64,000 nt of DNA from Marispirochaeta sp963667435. GTDB taxonomy: Bacteria > Spirochaetota > Spirochaetia > JC444 > Marispirochaetaceae. This document shows, piece after piece, positions 1 to 8,664 of the stretch (positions are counted from its first letter, which is position 1; each line of letters starts with the position of its first letter). The notes beneath the pieces are model-generated. The model made no database searches. It saw nothing but the letters and a program-made list of their open reading frames with translations, and was not told the DNA's origin. The translations under genes and the position numbers were made by a program. The stretch is from the NCBI GenBank assembly GCA_963667435.1, contig OY763414.1:4340001-4404000 (forward strand), in the 5' to 3' direction.

Positions 1-645
1 CCGGTCCCTTACCGGGCCTCCACATCAGGTTACGGTCCAAAAGGCTACCGCCTGCCGGGATACAAGGCGGTACTGAACGAAGAAGACCGCTTTTCCATTG
101 TTCTCGGCTCAGTCCTGACTCAGAATACCAACTGGAATAATGCTGAGCGGGCTTTGCTCAATCTTCATAATGCCGGGATCTCTCTCCCCGGGGATCTATC
201 CCGCCACAGTCTGAGCGAAATCGAGATCCTCATTCGCCCCAGTGGTTATTTCAGGCAGAAAGCCGTACGGATTCTTCGGGTTGCAGAGGCTATAGCGCCT
301 TATCTTGCAGGAGGAGAACGTCCTCCTGCCCGGGATTTTCTTCTTTCCATAAACGGTGTGGGCTATGAGACAGCAGATTCCATATTGCTCTACGCTTTTT
401 CAATTCCGCTTTTTATTGCAGATCTGTATACTAGACGCTTTTTGAGCCGCCTTGCGGGAGAGAAAAAATTGGGTGATTATGAAGGGGTGAGAAAGGAGTT
501 TGAGCGTGTGCTGCCCTCCAGTGCAGAGGTCTACGGGGAATACCATGCACTTATAGTGGAACATGGAAAACAGCACTGCGGAGTTAGGTGCAGCTGTGAT
601 TCATGTCCCTGCAGTTCTTTCTGCAAAGGAGCCGGGTTTTGCTGA
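1..645 (+). CDS. Endonuclease III-like DNA glycosylase (HhH-GPD), 5' end cut by window
   Basis: The reading frame is open from base 1 and ends at TGA 643-645, so only the C-terminal about 214 residues are present. Visible landmarks are a segment of the type SVLTQNTNWNNAERAL near the start, the helix-hairpin-helix stretch SINGVGYETADSILLYA, a downstream acidic region (FIADLYTRRFL), and four cysteines spaced C-x5-C-x2-C-x5-C at the C-terminus that match the [4Fe-4S] loop of this family. Family members excise damaged bases in base-excision repair; the exact substrate cannot be told. A TTG at 154 could start a shorter product, but the conserved sequence upstream of it argues the gene begins outside the window. 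The 3' end overlaps the next gene by 43 bases if that gene starts at 603. Confidence 0.8.
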   Translation, partial: PVPYRASTSGYGPKGYRLPGYKAVLNEEDRFSIVLGSVLTQNTNWNNAERALLNLHNAGISLPGDLSRHSLSEIEILIRPSGYFRQKAVRILRVAEAIAPYLAGGERPPARDFLLSINGVGYETADSILLYAFSIPLFIADLYTRRFLSRLAGEKKLGDYEGVRKEFERVLPSSAEVYGEYHALIVEHGKQHCGVRCSCDSCPCSSFCKGAGFC

Positions 646-2345
646 AAAAGCGAAAATTTACCAGCATTGCGGTTGTTCTTTTTATGTTCATCTGCAGTTC
701 CCTGGGAGCGGATCAGGGTTTCCTGTTCAGACTTCCCACGGGAGGACGTATCAAAGGACGCCCGGCTTCGGATTTGCGGGGGAATATTCTTTTTGCTTCC
801 GAAGACCGTTATATTTACCGTCTCAGTCCGGAAGGAAAGATCCTGAGAAGGGATGACCTGCCGGGGATACCCGGTGAATACCTCAGTGTCGGAGTTGACG
901 GTACCGTTTATCTGGGTTTGCGCAGACCGCGGCTCACGGCTCAGAACAGTGCAGGCAAACTGATCTGGAACCTGGGACTGGAGGAGTCTCTGTCTGCGGA
1001 TCCTGTAACCGGCAGCGACGGTCAGGTCTATGCTGTTGCCGGATCAACCATGCTTGTCCTGGATCACCGTGGTTCACTGCTCTGGAAAGAAAGTCTTGTT
1101 TCCGGTGTATACGGGCAGCCACTGATCGACAGCCGCGGGCGACTTATTCTGCCCGAGAGCAGCGGGTTTCTGCAGGCATGGTATCCATGGGGAGAACCAT
1201 CCTGGCGTTTCAGGCTGGCTGGTCCTGCTGTCGCCCTATCTGCGGCAGAAGAAACTGTATACGCTGTAAGCAACGAAGGCACCCTGGCCGCCGTAAGCTC
1301 CGAAGGCTTTTTGATCTGGAGCAGACAGCTCCGCCATCCTGGGCTGTTTTTGAGCGAAATACCGGATGGTATTGCTGTTCTTGACGGCAACGGTCGGGTG
1401 ACTGCTTTTGCAGCCGATGGAGAAGAGCTCTTCAGCCTTGACACCACTGTCTCACAACCTTCAGGGCTTTTCACCTCCGCAACCGGCCTGATTGTATTCG
1501 GTGAAGACGGACGTGTCACGGAAGTTTCTGCCACAGGAGATATTGTCCGGACGGTAAGACTGCCCGGTGACACCGACAAACCGGGGATTATCGGCGGGGA
1601 ACTGTTAGCCGGTGGAGGGGAGGACTGGAATCTTTACGTATACAGTGTTCCCCAGGGGCTTCCTGGTGATCTCTGGAACGGGCCAGGGGCTGCTTCCGGC
1701 AGCAGGTGGAATCGCAGGCTCATAAGCGGAATACCCCTGCCTGCTCCCTGGAAAGATAGTCCGGATTTTTTGCTTATACAGGCCTTCCTTGAGCAGCCAG
1801 GGTTATTTGGCAGGGAAAAAGCTTTGAACCTGGCGGAGGAGAAAATGAAAACTGCTGCGACGGGAAATAAGCGGTATCCTCCTTTCTATCGGGATACTGT
1901 ACGCAGAATAGCCGCAGAAGCCTTTGAGGAGCCGGTTTACACCGGTACAAGGGTTTCCAACGACTATCCGGAACTGCGTCTACGGAGTGTCAAACTTCTA
2001 TCAGCAGATGCATCCCTTTCTTCACGGAAAACCCTGCAGCTGATTACACGGGAGGGTTGGCAGGATGAGGTTGTAGCTGCTGCCATAACAGGTCTGGGAA
2101 ATATCGGTTCAGATGCCGACGGCAGCTCCTGTCGGTCCATTGCCGCGGTTCTGGAGCAGGAGGGTGTGATTAAAGGAAGTCCTCGTCTGGTGGCTGCGGG
2201 CCTCAGGGCCCTGGGAAAAATCCTTGAATATAACGGTGCCATACCTGATTTTTCCCTGTACCGCAGCGCCCTCACCGTGTATCGGCTTTCTCCGGAAGGG
2301 GAAAACCGCAGCAGGGCCCTTGAGCTCATTCAGTACCGTAATTAA
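603..2345 (+). CDS. Secreted PQQ-like beta-propeller protein with HEAT-like tail
   Basis: 580 residues. A basic stretch (LLKKRK) followed by a hydrophobic segment and a small-residue cleavage region suggests an export signal. Roughly residues 40-350 contain repeated blade-like motifs (GNILFASEDRYIYRLSPEGK, DGTVYLGLR, DGQVYAVAG, GRVTAFAADGEELF) typical of PQQ-type or quinoprotein-like propellers, usually protein-binding in exported proteins. Residues about 460-580 have alpha-helical repeats resembling HEAT repeats (EVVAAAITGLGNIG, VAAGLRALGKIL). The 603 ATG overlaps the preceding gene by 43 bases; an in-frame TTG near 636 or ATG 684 is possible because the signal peptide core starts there. A periplasmic scaffold role is inferred from family; no specific partner can be named. 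Confidence 0.7.
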   Translation: MSLQFFLQRSRVLLKKRKFTSIAVVLFMFICSSLGADQGFLFRLPTGGRIKGRPASDLRGNILFASEDRYIYRLSPEGKILRRDDLPGIPGEYLSVGVDGTVYLGLRRPRLTAQNSAGKLIWNLGLEESLSADPVTGSDGQVYAVAGSTMLVLDHRGSLLWKESLVSGVYGQPLIDSRGRLILPESSGFLQAWYPWGEPSWRFRLAGPAVALSAAEETVYAVSNEGTLAAVSSEGFLIWSRQLRHPGLFLSEIPDGIAVLDGNGRVTAFAADGEELFSLDTTVSQPSGLFTSATGLIVFGEDGRVTEVSATGDIVRTVRLPGDTDKPGIIGGELLAGGGEDWNLYVYSVPQGLPGDLWNGPGAASGSRWNRRLISGIPLPAPWKDSPDFLLIQAFLEQPGLFGREKALNLAEEKMKTAATGNKRYPPFYRDTVRRIAAEAFEEPVYTGTRVSNDYPELRLRSVKLLSADASLSSRKTLQLITREGWQDEVVAAAITGLGNIGSDADGSSCRSIAAVLEQEGVIKGSPRLVAAGLRALGKILEYNGAIPDFSLYRSALTVYRLSPEGENRSRALELIQYRN

Positions 2346-2416
2346 GATTCAACTCACAGAAAATGGGCTGTCAAAACCTCTCTTCTACCGTATACTAAAG
2401 TAAAATGGAGGATGCC

Positions 2417-3958
2417 ATGAAACGTCTGTTGCCGCTGCTGGTTATCACTGCCGTTCTGCTCTTGCCCCTATGGTCGCAGGATCTTGCTGAATCTGAACTC
2501 AAAAGTGTAGATATCGGCACAGTTGAATTCGTCAATTATGAGGGTCCCCACGACCGTATAGATTCCCTGTCTCAAATTCTTGGAATCGGGCGGGATCTGG
2601 CGGCGGGAATGTCCGGGGGATCGGTCCTGCTGGACGGAAAATACCGCATCAGACGTCTTTATGACCCGGAGCAGCAGCTCCTGAGCGCGGATATTTTTAT
2701 TCTGGAGGCTTCCGCACAGGTGGATCATATTCGAAATCTGCGCAGAATTCTTGCCGCCTACATTGAACAGGCTTACGGGTACCGTTTTGAAGAGGCGGAA
2801 CTTCTTGCCGAGTTTGCAACCTACTACAACGCAGTGCATCGGGGAGATGAAGGGTATTTCTCTTCTGCGTACCAGCCCATGGTTATATCCTTTCTTGATC
2901 TGAAAAAAGCCGGTCTTGCCACAGTGTACAGCCAGTGGCCCGGAAATACCCAGATGCTGCTTCCTCTGAGCGCAGCCATGTTCTCCGGCGGTGAGGGAAA
3001 AATCAATACCGATGCTCTTACCGGCGATGAAGTTATCAATGAACTCCGGAGTGAGGAAGATAAGGGAATCCAGGAACGGAAAGAGATGACTGAGCTGAAA
3101 GAACGGGAGATAGAAACAGATCAGGGGAAGGTGGAAGAAGCCCGTGATGCCCTGTCGGAGGAAAAGGCTGCCATAGAGGAAGACAGCAGGCAGATAATTG
3201 AAGACAAATCTCAGCTTGAGGAAGATAAGGCCAGGGCTGCTGAAATAAGTAATAAAGAGGAAAAAGCTGCCACGGAGCAGGAACTTGCGGCTCGGGAAAA
3301 AGAACTTGCCTCCCGGGAACAGGATGTACAGCAGAGGCAGGAAGAGACCGCCGCAAAAGAAGAGGAAATAAACAAGGCGGAAGAGAATATTCAACAGCGG
3401 GTAGACCGGATACGTGAAGAACGGGAAGGGATTGCCGGTGATGAACGGGGTATCATAGAAGAGCGTACTGCGGCGAAGTCCGAACAGATTCCTTTTCTCT
3501 ATCTTGTGGATAAAGGAACAGGGCTTCGTCAGCTGATCAATTCAGACTCAAAGAGCGGCAGCATAACCCTCCGGTCCGGTATAAACACCATTCATTCCCG
3601 GGATCTGGCAATCCTGGGAGATGCATATCTGGTTATTGCCGGAGAAAGCAGCGGCAATCGTGCCATCCGGCTGATCAGTATAGATCCTGAAAGCTTTGAG
3701 ATGAATGCTCAGGGTGATACTGATATGTTTGCTGAGAGCTTTATCCTGGTGGACGGACGCAGAGTTTTCGGTATTATTGATGATAACGGGTATAAAATAG
3801 GCCGTTTCAACGGTGATCTGAAACTCGAGGCAGCATCCGAACCCGGAGTTCTTCCCCAGAGCTGGCTCAGCCTGAAATCCGGGGCGATATATGCCCAGGC
3901 TGAAGACGGAAGTCTGCTTGTGCTTGATCCGGAAACCCTGCAAAGTATTGCGGAATAG
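2417..3958 (+). CDS. P83/100-family antigen homologue
   Basis: 513 residues starting at ATG 2417, chosen over the in-frame ATG 2405 because the ribosome site GGAGG (2407-2411) lies between them with ideal spacing to 2417. A hydrophobic signal peptide (MKRLLPLLVITAVLLLPLWSQ) leads the mature part. Residues about 30-200 carry family hallmarks: FVNYEGPHDRIDS, a VDHIRNLRRILAAYIEQAYGY block, and a Trp-Pro-Gly-Asn-Thr-Gln turn. Residues about 205-355 are a highly charged Glu/Lys/Gln coiled coil, and the tail (about 360-513) is beta-rich. P83/100 proteins are known from Borrelia and Treponema as immunodominant exported antigens of unknown biochemical role. This supports a spirochaete host. It stands alone between the propeller gene and pyrBI. 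Confidence 0.85.
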   Translation: MKRLLPLLVITAVLLLPLWSQDLAESELKSVDIGTVEFVNYEGPHDRIDSLSQILGIGRDLAAGMSGGSVLLDGKYRIRRLYDPEQQLLSADIFILEASAQVDHIRNLRRILAAYIEQAYGYRFEEAELLAEFATYYNAVHRGDEGYFSSAYQPMVISFLDLKKAGLATVYSQWPGNTQMLLPLSAAMFSGGEGKINTDALTGDEVINELRSEEDKGIQERKEMTELKEREIETDQGKVEEARDALSEEKAAIEEDSRQIIEDKSQLEEDKARAAEISNKEEKAATEQELAAREKELASREQDVQQRQEETAAKEEEINKAEENIQQRVDRIREEREGIAGDERGIIEERTAAKSEQIPFLYLVDKGTGLRQLINSDSKSGSITLRSGINTIHSRDLAILGDAYLVIAGESSGNRAIRLISIDPESFEMNAQGDTDMFAESFILVDGRRVFGIIDDNGYKIGRFNGDLKLEAASEPGVLPQSWLSLKSGAIYAQAEDGSLLVLDPETLQSIAE

Positions 3959-3982
3959 TGTATTTTTTCACTGGAGGAATGT

Positions 3983-5560
3983 GTGTCGGTATTTAAGGGA
4001 CGTAGTCTGACCGTTGTAGAGGATTTTTCTATTGATGAGCAGCTTTATCTGTATGAGAAAACCCGGAAACTCAAAGAGTGTCTCAGGACAGGGCAGGGGC
4101 TGGATGAATTCCGTATTAATGACCCATCCCTGGGAGCCTATCTGTTTTTTCTTGAGGACAGCACCAGAACCCGGGAATCTTTTGCCAATGCAGCGCAGTT
4201 CCACGGTGTAAGAGTTAATCATTTCAATACCGCAACATCTTCCTTCAACAAGAGTGAAAGCATTACCGATACCATCAAGATGCTGTTCGGTTACTGTGAG
4301 CGATCTCTTTTTATTGTCCGTTCCCGGCAGGAGGGACTCTGCCGCTGGCTGGATGAAGAGCTGGGTGCCTATGCCGAGAGAATAGGGAAGGAGCGGCCCT
4401 CATTCATTAACGGAGGCGATGGAAAACACGAACACCCCACCCAGGAATTTTTGGATGAATTCAGTTTTCTGGAGCACCTTAACTGGAACCGCGATCACCT
4501 TCGGATAGCACTGGTAGGGGATCTTTTCCATGGAAGAACGGTACATTCCAAGGTAAACGGACTCAAGGTATTCAAAAACGTCGAAGTGGATCTGATTGCT
4601 CCGGAGGAGCTTGCCATGCCCGCCTACTACAGGGGAAAGATGCTGGAGAACGGATTCAAAGTGAATGAGTATGAGTCCATCGACGAGTATCTGAACACCG
4701 GAAATCCGGCGCTTATTTGGTATTTCACCCGTCCTCAGCTGGAGCGGATGGGAGATGAGATCCTTGAGAAAGCAGAATCTCTGCGCAGGGCTATTACATT
4801 CCGTAAGGAGTTCATTCCCATGCTTAAGGAGGGAACCCGGTTTTATCATCCCCTTCCCAGGCACCGGGAACATCCGACTATTCCGGGATTCCTCAATCAT
4901 ACAAAACTAAATGCATGGGATGAGCAGTCCGTAAATGGTTACTACACCAGGATTGTTGAAATCGGTCTGCTCGCCGGAGAACTTGGAAAGGATTTCAAGG
5001 GAGAAACTCAGCAGGAAACGGAAGTAAATGAGGAGTTTGTTCAGGAAGTTGCCGTAGCTCACGGCGGTAAAAAGCAGGATGAGTACAAGGTCGGTATAAA
5101 GCCTGTTGAACGGGGTATTGTTATAGATCATATTGGCCGTGGAAGAGATGTGAAGCTTATCTGGGATCATATAGACAAGATCCGCCGCATTATGGGCCTA
5201 AACATTCGTTCTTCCCACGGTGTCTACCACTCCAGCCATCCAGAAATATTTAAAGGAATAATATCTCTTCCCGATATCATATCCTTCGATGAACATCAGT
5301 TGAAAATGCTTGCAGCCATTGCGCCGGGCTGTACTCTGAACATTATTGACAATTCACGGGTACAGAAAAAGTACCGCATGAATATGCCACCCCGGGTATA
5401 CGGCTTTGACGAGATATCCTGCAAGAATGAGAACTGTATTTCCAGGGGAGAGTTTCATGAAAATGTGCAGCCTGAGTTTATCATGTCTCAGGAAAACCGC
5501 TTTGTCTGCCGTTACTGTGAGCACAGCCATTCGTTCCATGATATCTGGAACCTGCAGTAG
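3983..5560 (+). CDS. pyrBI: Aspartate carbamoyltransferase, fused catalytic and regulatory chains
   Basis: 525 residues, GTG start at 3983 with GGAGG at 3973-3977. The N-terminal about 345 residues are the catalytic PyrB chain, which condenses carbamoyl phosphate with aspartate in pyrimidine synthesis: carbamoyl-phosphate loop STRTR (about 60-64), HPTQ (about 152) and the PLPR motif (about 292). After a charged linker, residues about 370-525 are a PyrI regulatory chain: allosteric domain (KPVERGIVIDHIGRG), GLNIRSS, and four zinc cysteines as C-x4-C then C-x2-C. The single-chain PyrBI fusion is known in Thermotoga and treponemes. No other pyrimidine gene is adjacent. A cytoplasmic enzyme regulated by nucleotide binding is expected. 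Confidence 0.93.
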   Translation: MSVFKGRSLTVVEDFSIDEQLYLYEKTRKLKECLRTGQGLDEFRINDPSLGAYLFFLEDSTRTRESFANAAQFHGVRVNHFNTATSSFNKSESITDTIKMLFGYCERSLFIVRSRQEGLCRWLDEELGAYAERIGKERPSFINGGDGKHEHPTQEFLDEFSFLEHLNWNRDHLRIALVGDLFHGRTVHSKVNGLKVFKNVEVDLIAPEELAMPAYYRGKMLENGFKVNEYESIDEYLNTGNPALIWYFTRPQLERMGDEILEKAESLRRAITFRKEFIPMLKEGTRFYHPLPRHREHPTIPGFLNHTKLNAWDEQSVNGYYTRIVEIGLLAGELGKDFKGETQQETEVNEEFVQEVAVAHGGKKQDEYKVGIKPVERGIVIDHIGRGRDVKLIWDHIDKIRRIMGLNIRSSHGVYHSSHPEIFKGIISLPDIISFDEHQLKMLAAIAPGCTLNIIDNSRVQKKYRMNMPPRVYGFDEISCKNENCISRGEFHENVQPEFIMSQENRFVCRYCEHSHSFHDIWNLQ

Positions 5561-5577
5561 CGGTTAACGGGTGTCTG

Positions 5578-5970
5578 TCAGTGCCGTTTTCTGAAGATTT
5601 TATGGAAGAAGGCGGCAACCTTTAACCACAGGCGCCGGAAAAACCCCGGATTACGCAGTCTGTCCAGACGGGAGTAACCGTCAGCCAGCTCATCGGGGCT
5701 CAAGGGGCGCCTCTGCAGATTTTCGTCTATCTCCATCTCTATCTTGTCTGCTTCAGAGATGTTGCCGACAATCTTCGCTTCAATGGTCTGCCAACCCAAC
5801 TTTTTTGCCGCCTCAAGCCGCCTGTGGCCGGCTATAAGCTCATTTTTCGGTGTAATTACTATTGGGTTCATCTGACCGTGATTGCGAAGGCTCTCTGCAA
5901 GTTGATTAAGGTTTCCCAGATTAACGCGGATTCGGCGTTTTACTATTACATCCTTTATCATTACCTGCAT
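5578..5970 (-). CDS. ParB N-terminal-domain protein
   Basis: 130 residues, start at 5970 with an AGGAGGT ribosome site just upstream on the minus strand. Residues about 5-95 form a ParB/sulfiredoxin-type nuclease or CTPase fold: RVNLGNLNQLAESLRNHGQMNPIVITP, the GHRR box (LIAGHRRLEAAKKLG) and EIDENLQRRPLSPDE. It ends with an aromatic/basic helix (FFRRLWLKVAAFFHKIFRKRH) and lacks the helix-turn-helix and dimerisation domain of true partition ParB, so a chromosome-partition role is doubtful. It follows the PBP1A gene by 15 bases on the same strand and is probably co-transcribed, hinting at a role tied to cell-wall growth or division, but that is inference. Confidence 0.75.
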   Translation of the reverse strand: MQVMIKDVIVKRRIRVNLGNLNQLAESLRNHGQMNPIVITPKNELIAGHRRLEAAKKLGWQTIEAKIVGNISEADKIEMEIDENLQRRPLSPDELADGYSRLDRLRNPGFFRRLWLKVAAFFHKIFRKRH

Positions 5971-5985
5971 AGAAGTACCTCCTGA

Positions 5986-8475
5986 TCAGTCAAGCAGCGG
6001 ATTCACTGAATCGTTGGAATCATCCAGAAGAGGATTGCTGTCACCATTGTTGTCTTCAAAGGGAGGTGGCAGTTCCGGAATATCGAAAGAGTCCAGAGAC
6101 AGGTCCTGGGTAAGCATATTGTCCTGAATTTTCTTTATCAGCAGTTCATCCCTGTCTTTCTGGAACTCATGAATATCACATGCCTGTCGTGGTTCTGTTC
6201 CGGCTATGAATAACTCTTCAATAATGCCGTCATCACAATACTGGGTAGGCAGCATTCCCGATACGGCACATACCCGCACCGTAACCAGGCCGGAGTCCGG
6301 CTTGGTGAACTCCTTGGGTTCCAGTCCTGAGTGGACTGTCTTCATATATTTCGCCCAAATGGGACCGGCGGCTGTAGCACCGGTAAGATAGCGGCCAAGA
6401 CTGTTCCCGGGCATATCGAATCCAAACCAGACGGCGGTGGTCAAATATGGAGAAAACCCTACAGTCCAGGCATCGCCCCAGTTCTGGGTTGTTCCGGTTT
6501 TTCCCGCCATGGGCATTCCGTCGAATCCGCCTATGTTACGCCGTCTGTTCGCAAGAGTTCCGAATTCAACTGTACTCTGCAGGAGATTCACCATCACATA
6601 CGCTGCCTGAGGGGAGAGTATGCGGGTGTCCTTTCCCTTGCGGTCGTTGAGAAGGTCTTTTTCATGTTCCAGGACCATGTTGCCCTGTCTGTCCTGAATA
6701 TAGGTAATGGCAATTGGGACGACCTCTTTTCCGCCGTTGGGAAAGGTGGCAAATGCCCGTACCATGTTTATCGGGGCAACAGATACAATCCCCAGCCCCA
6801 GGGGATATTTACGGGGAAAAATATCTTCGTTGTTACGCTGGTCATACATGCCCAGCAGCCTGGATGCCCGATCTATGGCTGCATCGAAGCCGATGCCGTC
6901 AAGAACCTGAATTGAAGGCACGTTCATGGAAGTTGCCAGAGCAAACCGGAGGAGTACCGAACCCTTCCATTCTCCCAGATAGTTTGTTGGTTCGTAGGGA
7001 GTTCCGTCGGCATTCCAGAATACTATAGGCCCGTCGTATAGCCGCGTTGCCGGGGTAAACTTGCCTGAAGAGATGGCAGCAGAGTAATAGAGGGGTTTGA
7101 AGCTTGAACCGGGTTGCAGTTTTGACTGTACCGCCCTGTTGAGCTTCTTGGTTTCAAAATCGGATCCCCCAACCATGGCCAGGATATGGCCGGTCTCGTT
7201 CTCAAGGCTGATAAGCGCACCTTCAATAGTGGTCCGCTCGTTTTTCTTTTTAATCTGATTATAGGTTTCCCGCGCAAGTTTATGCAGGTCCCGGGAGCCG
7301 GTGGTCATTGCAAGGAGATCCACCAGGGGGTTTATGCTGGCAAGGTAATTGTTTTTCGCTTCCCGTTTCTGCTGAGCTCCGGCAACCTTAAGGTTTTCCA
7401 GATTAAATGCAAGGGACATCATGTCCAGAAAGGGAATATATTCCTGGTTGACCACATCAAAACGGTCATTGGCGGTTGCCTGGTAGCGCTGATTAACCGA
7501 TCGCAGACCCTCCTGCATTATCTCGTCAGCGGTATGCTGGTAATCAAGGTCCAGGGTGGTATGCACCACGTAGCCGTCTTTGTAGATATCCACGGAACCG
7601 AACAGCAGGTCTTCCAGTTCCTGCCTCACATACTCCGAGAAATATGGAGCCAGACTTTCATTTGAAAAATAGGCACTGGTGGTGTTGGATCGGGTAAAAT
7701 CCCAGTTATCCCAGAACTGCTCAAAAGAGCTGTCCGCTTCTTCCTTGCTTACGTATCCGATGCTTACCATCTGATCCAGTACGTAGCGCTGGCGGTCTTT
7801 AGCAAGGTCGGGATGAAGAATGGGCGAATAGCGGGAGGGTGCAGAAAAGAGGGGCACCAGTACGGCTGCCTCTGCAACACTCACGTCCCTGGCGGAATGA
7901 CCGAAGTAGAGCTGTGACGCAGCTTCCACCCCGTAGGTTCCGTGTCCGAGTATTTCCTGATTCAGGTACAGCTCGAGGATTTCATTTTTGGTAAGAGCCC
8001 GTTCGAGCAGCACGGCGTACCACAGTTCCTTGAGCTTTCTGGTAATTGTTTTCTGGGAGCGGTCGGCAAAAAGGCGGCCTGCGACCTGCTGGGTAATTGT
8101 ACTTCCTCCGCCGGAGAAGTTTCCGGTTATCATGTCCACGGTGGCCCGGGCTGTACGGAAAAAGTCAAATCCCTTATGTTCATAGAAATTACGGTCTTCC
8201 CTTGTGAGTACTGCATAGATCAGATGCTTGGGAAGTTCGTCTATATGAACAATATCACGTTTCTCTTCACCGAAAAACTCGGTAATGAGTTTTCCGTTAC
8301 GGTCAAGAACCTGGGTGGGTAGAGCCGGTTTGTAATCTCTCAACTCTCTTACAATGTCTATATTCTTCATGGCGGCCATTGCGACCCCCAGGGTAATACC
8401 TGTTCCCAGGGCTACCATTAGGGTCAGGCCAATAATAACTTCGAGTACAATTCGCTGACGACGAGAAAATGCCAT
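5986..8475 (-). CDS. Bifunctional penicillin-binding protein 1A (transglycosylase/transpeptidase)
   Basis: 829 residues. One N-terminal membrane anchor (about 8-32) is followed by a GT51 glycosyltransferase domain with catalytic REDRNFYEH (Glu about 93) and GSTITQQ, which polymerises lipid II, and then a transpeptidase domain with the SSFK active-site serine (GSSFKPLYYSAA), a GDAWTVGF segment and KTG box (AGKTGTTQNWGD). The extreme C-terminus is acidic with a repeated NPLLD motif. It acts at the outer face of the inner membrane in peptidoglycan synthesis. No Shine-Dalgarno site is visible before the ATG; see the separate promoter entry. The ParB-like gene follows closely. Confidence 0.92.
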   Translation of the reverse strand: MAFSRRQRIVLEVIIGLTLMVALGTGITLGVAMAAMKNIDIVRELRDYKPALPTQVLDRNGKLITEFFGEEKRDIVHIDELPKHLIYAVLTREDRNFYEHKGFDFFRTARATVDMITGNFSGGGSTITQQVAGRLFADRSQKTITRKLKELWYAVLLERALTKNEILELYLNQEILGHGTYGVEAASQLYFGHSARDVSVAEAAVLVPLFSAPSRYSPILHPDLAKDRQRYVLDQMVSIGYVSKEEADSSFEQFWDNWDFTRSNTTSAYFSNESLAPYFSEYVRQELEDLLFGSVDIYKDGYVVHTTLDLDYQHTADEIMQEGLRSVNQRYQATANDRFDVVNQEYIPFLDMMSLAFNLENLKVAGAQQKREAKNNYLASINPLVDLLAMTTGSRDLHKLARETYNQIKKKNERTTIEGALISLENETGHILAMVGGSDFETKKLNRAVQSKLQPGSSFKPLYYSAAISSGKFTPATRLYDGPIVFWNADGTPYEPTNYLGEWKGSVLLRFALATSMNVPSIQVLDGIGFDAAIDRASRLLGMYDQRNNEDIFPRKYPLGLGIVSVAPINMVRAFATFPNGGKEVVPIAITYIQDRQGNMVLEHEKDLLNDRKGKDTRILSPQAAYVMVNLLQSTVEFGTLANRRRNIGGFDGMPMAGKTGTTQNWGDAWTVGFSPYLTTAVWFGFDMPGNSLGRYLTGATAAGPIWAKYMKTVHSGLEPKEFTKPDSGLVTVRVCAVSGMLPTQYCDDGIIEELFIAGTEPRQACDIHEFQKDRDELLIKKIQDNMLTQDLSLDSFDIPELPPPFEDNNGDSNPLLDDSNDSVNPLLD

Positions 8476-8481
8476 AGAGCT

Positions 8482-8510
8482 ACAGTAGGAGGGCGTATGG
8501 CTTTTGTCAA
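8482..8510 (-). promoter_or_regulatory. Possible sigma-70 promoter of PBP1A gene
   Basis: On the minus strand TTGACA (8510-8505) is followed after 17 bases by TACTGT (8487-8482). The expected transcription start falls at about the A of the PBP1A ATG (8475), so the mRNA might be leaderless; consistent with this, no purine-rich ribosome site precedes the ATG. The -35 is perfect, the -10 matches only partly. Confidence 0.4.
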
Positions 8511-8546
8511 GATAGATCAGGGGTGAGATTGGATGCTGTAAGGGAT

Positions 8547-8575
8547 AAAAAAAGGCCGATTCCGAAGAATCGGCC
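8547..8575 (-). terminator. Rho-independent terminator of the mla-PEGA operon
   Basis: A perfect 9-bp stem GGCCGATTC / GAATCGGCC (8554-8562, 8567-8575) with CGAA loop is followed, reading the minus strand, by seven T residues (8553-8547). It sits about 90 bases after the PEGA gene stop and so closes the long minus-strand operon that begins near 15084. Confidence 0.88.
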
Positions 8576-8664
8576 AGGTTGGTAGGTCGCCGAATAATAT
8601 AGTAAACTGGGAGGGGAACTATATGTATCCGACACCTTTTATATCGACTGATTTCAGGAAAAGA

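Noticed and set aside
2468..3394. 308-codon open frame antisense to the P83/100 gene
   Set aside because: It mirrors a Glu/Lys-rich coiled-coil gene, whose biased codons keep the opposite strand open; no ribosome site or domain is visible.
5578..5970. True chromosome-partition ParB
   Set aside because: Lacks the helix-turn-helix and dimer domain, no parA beside it and no parS-like site was noticed.
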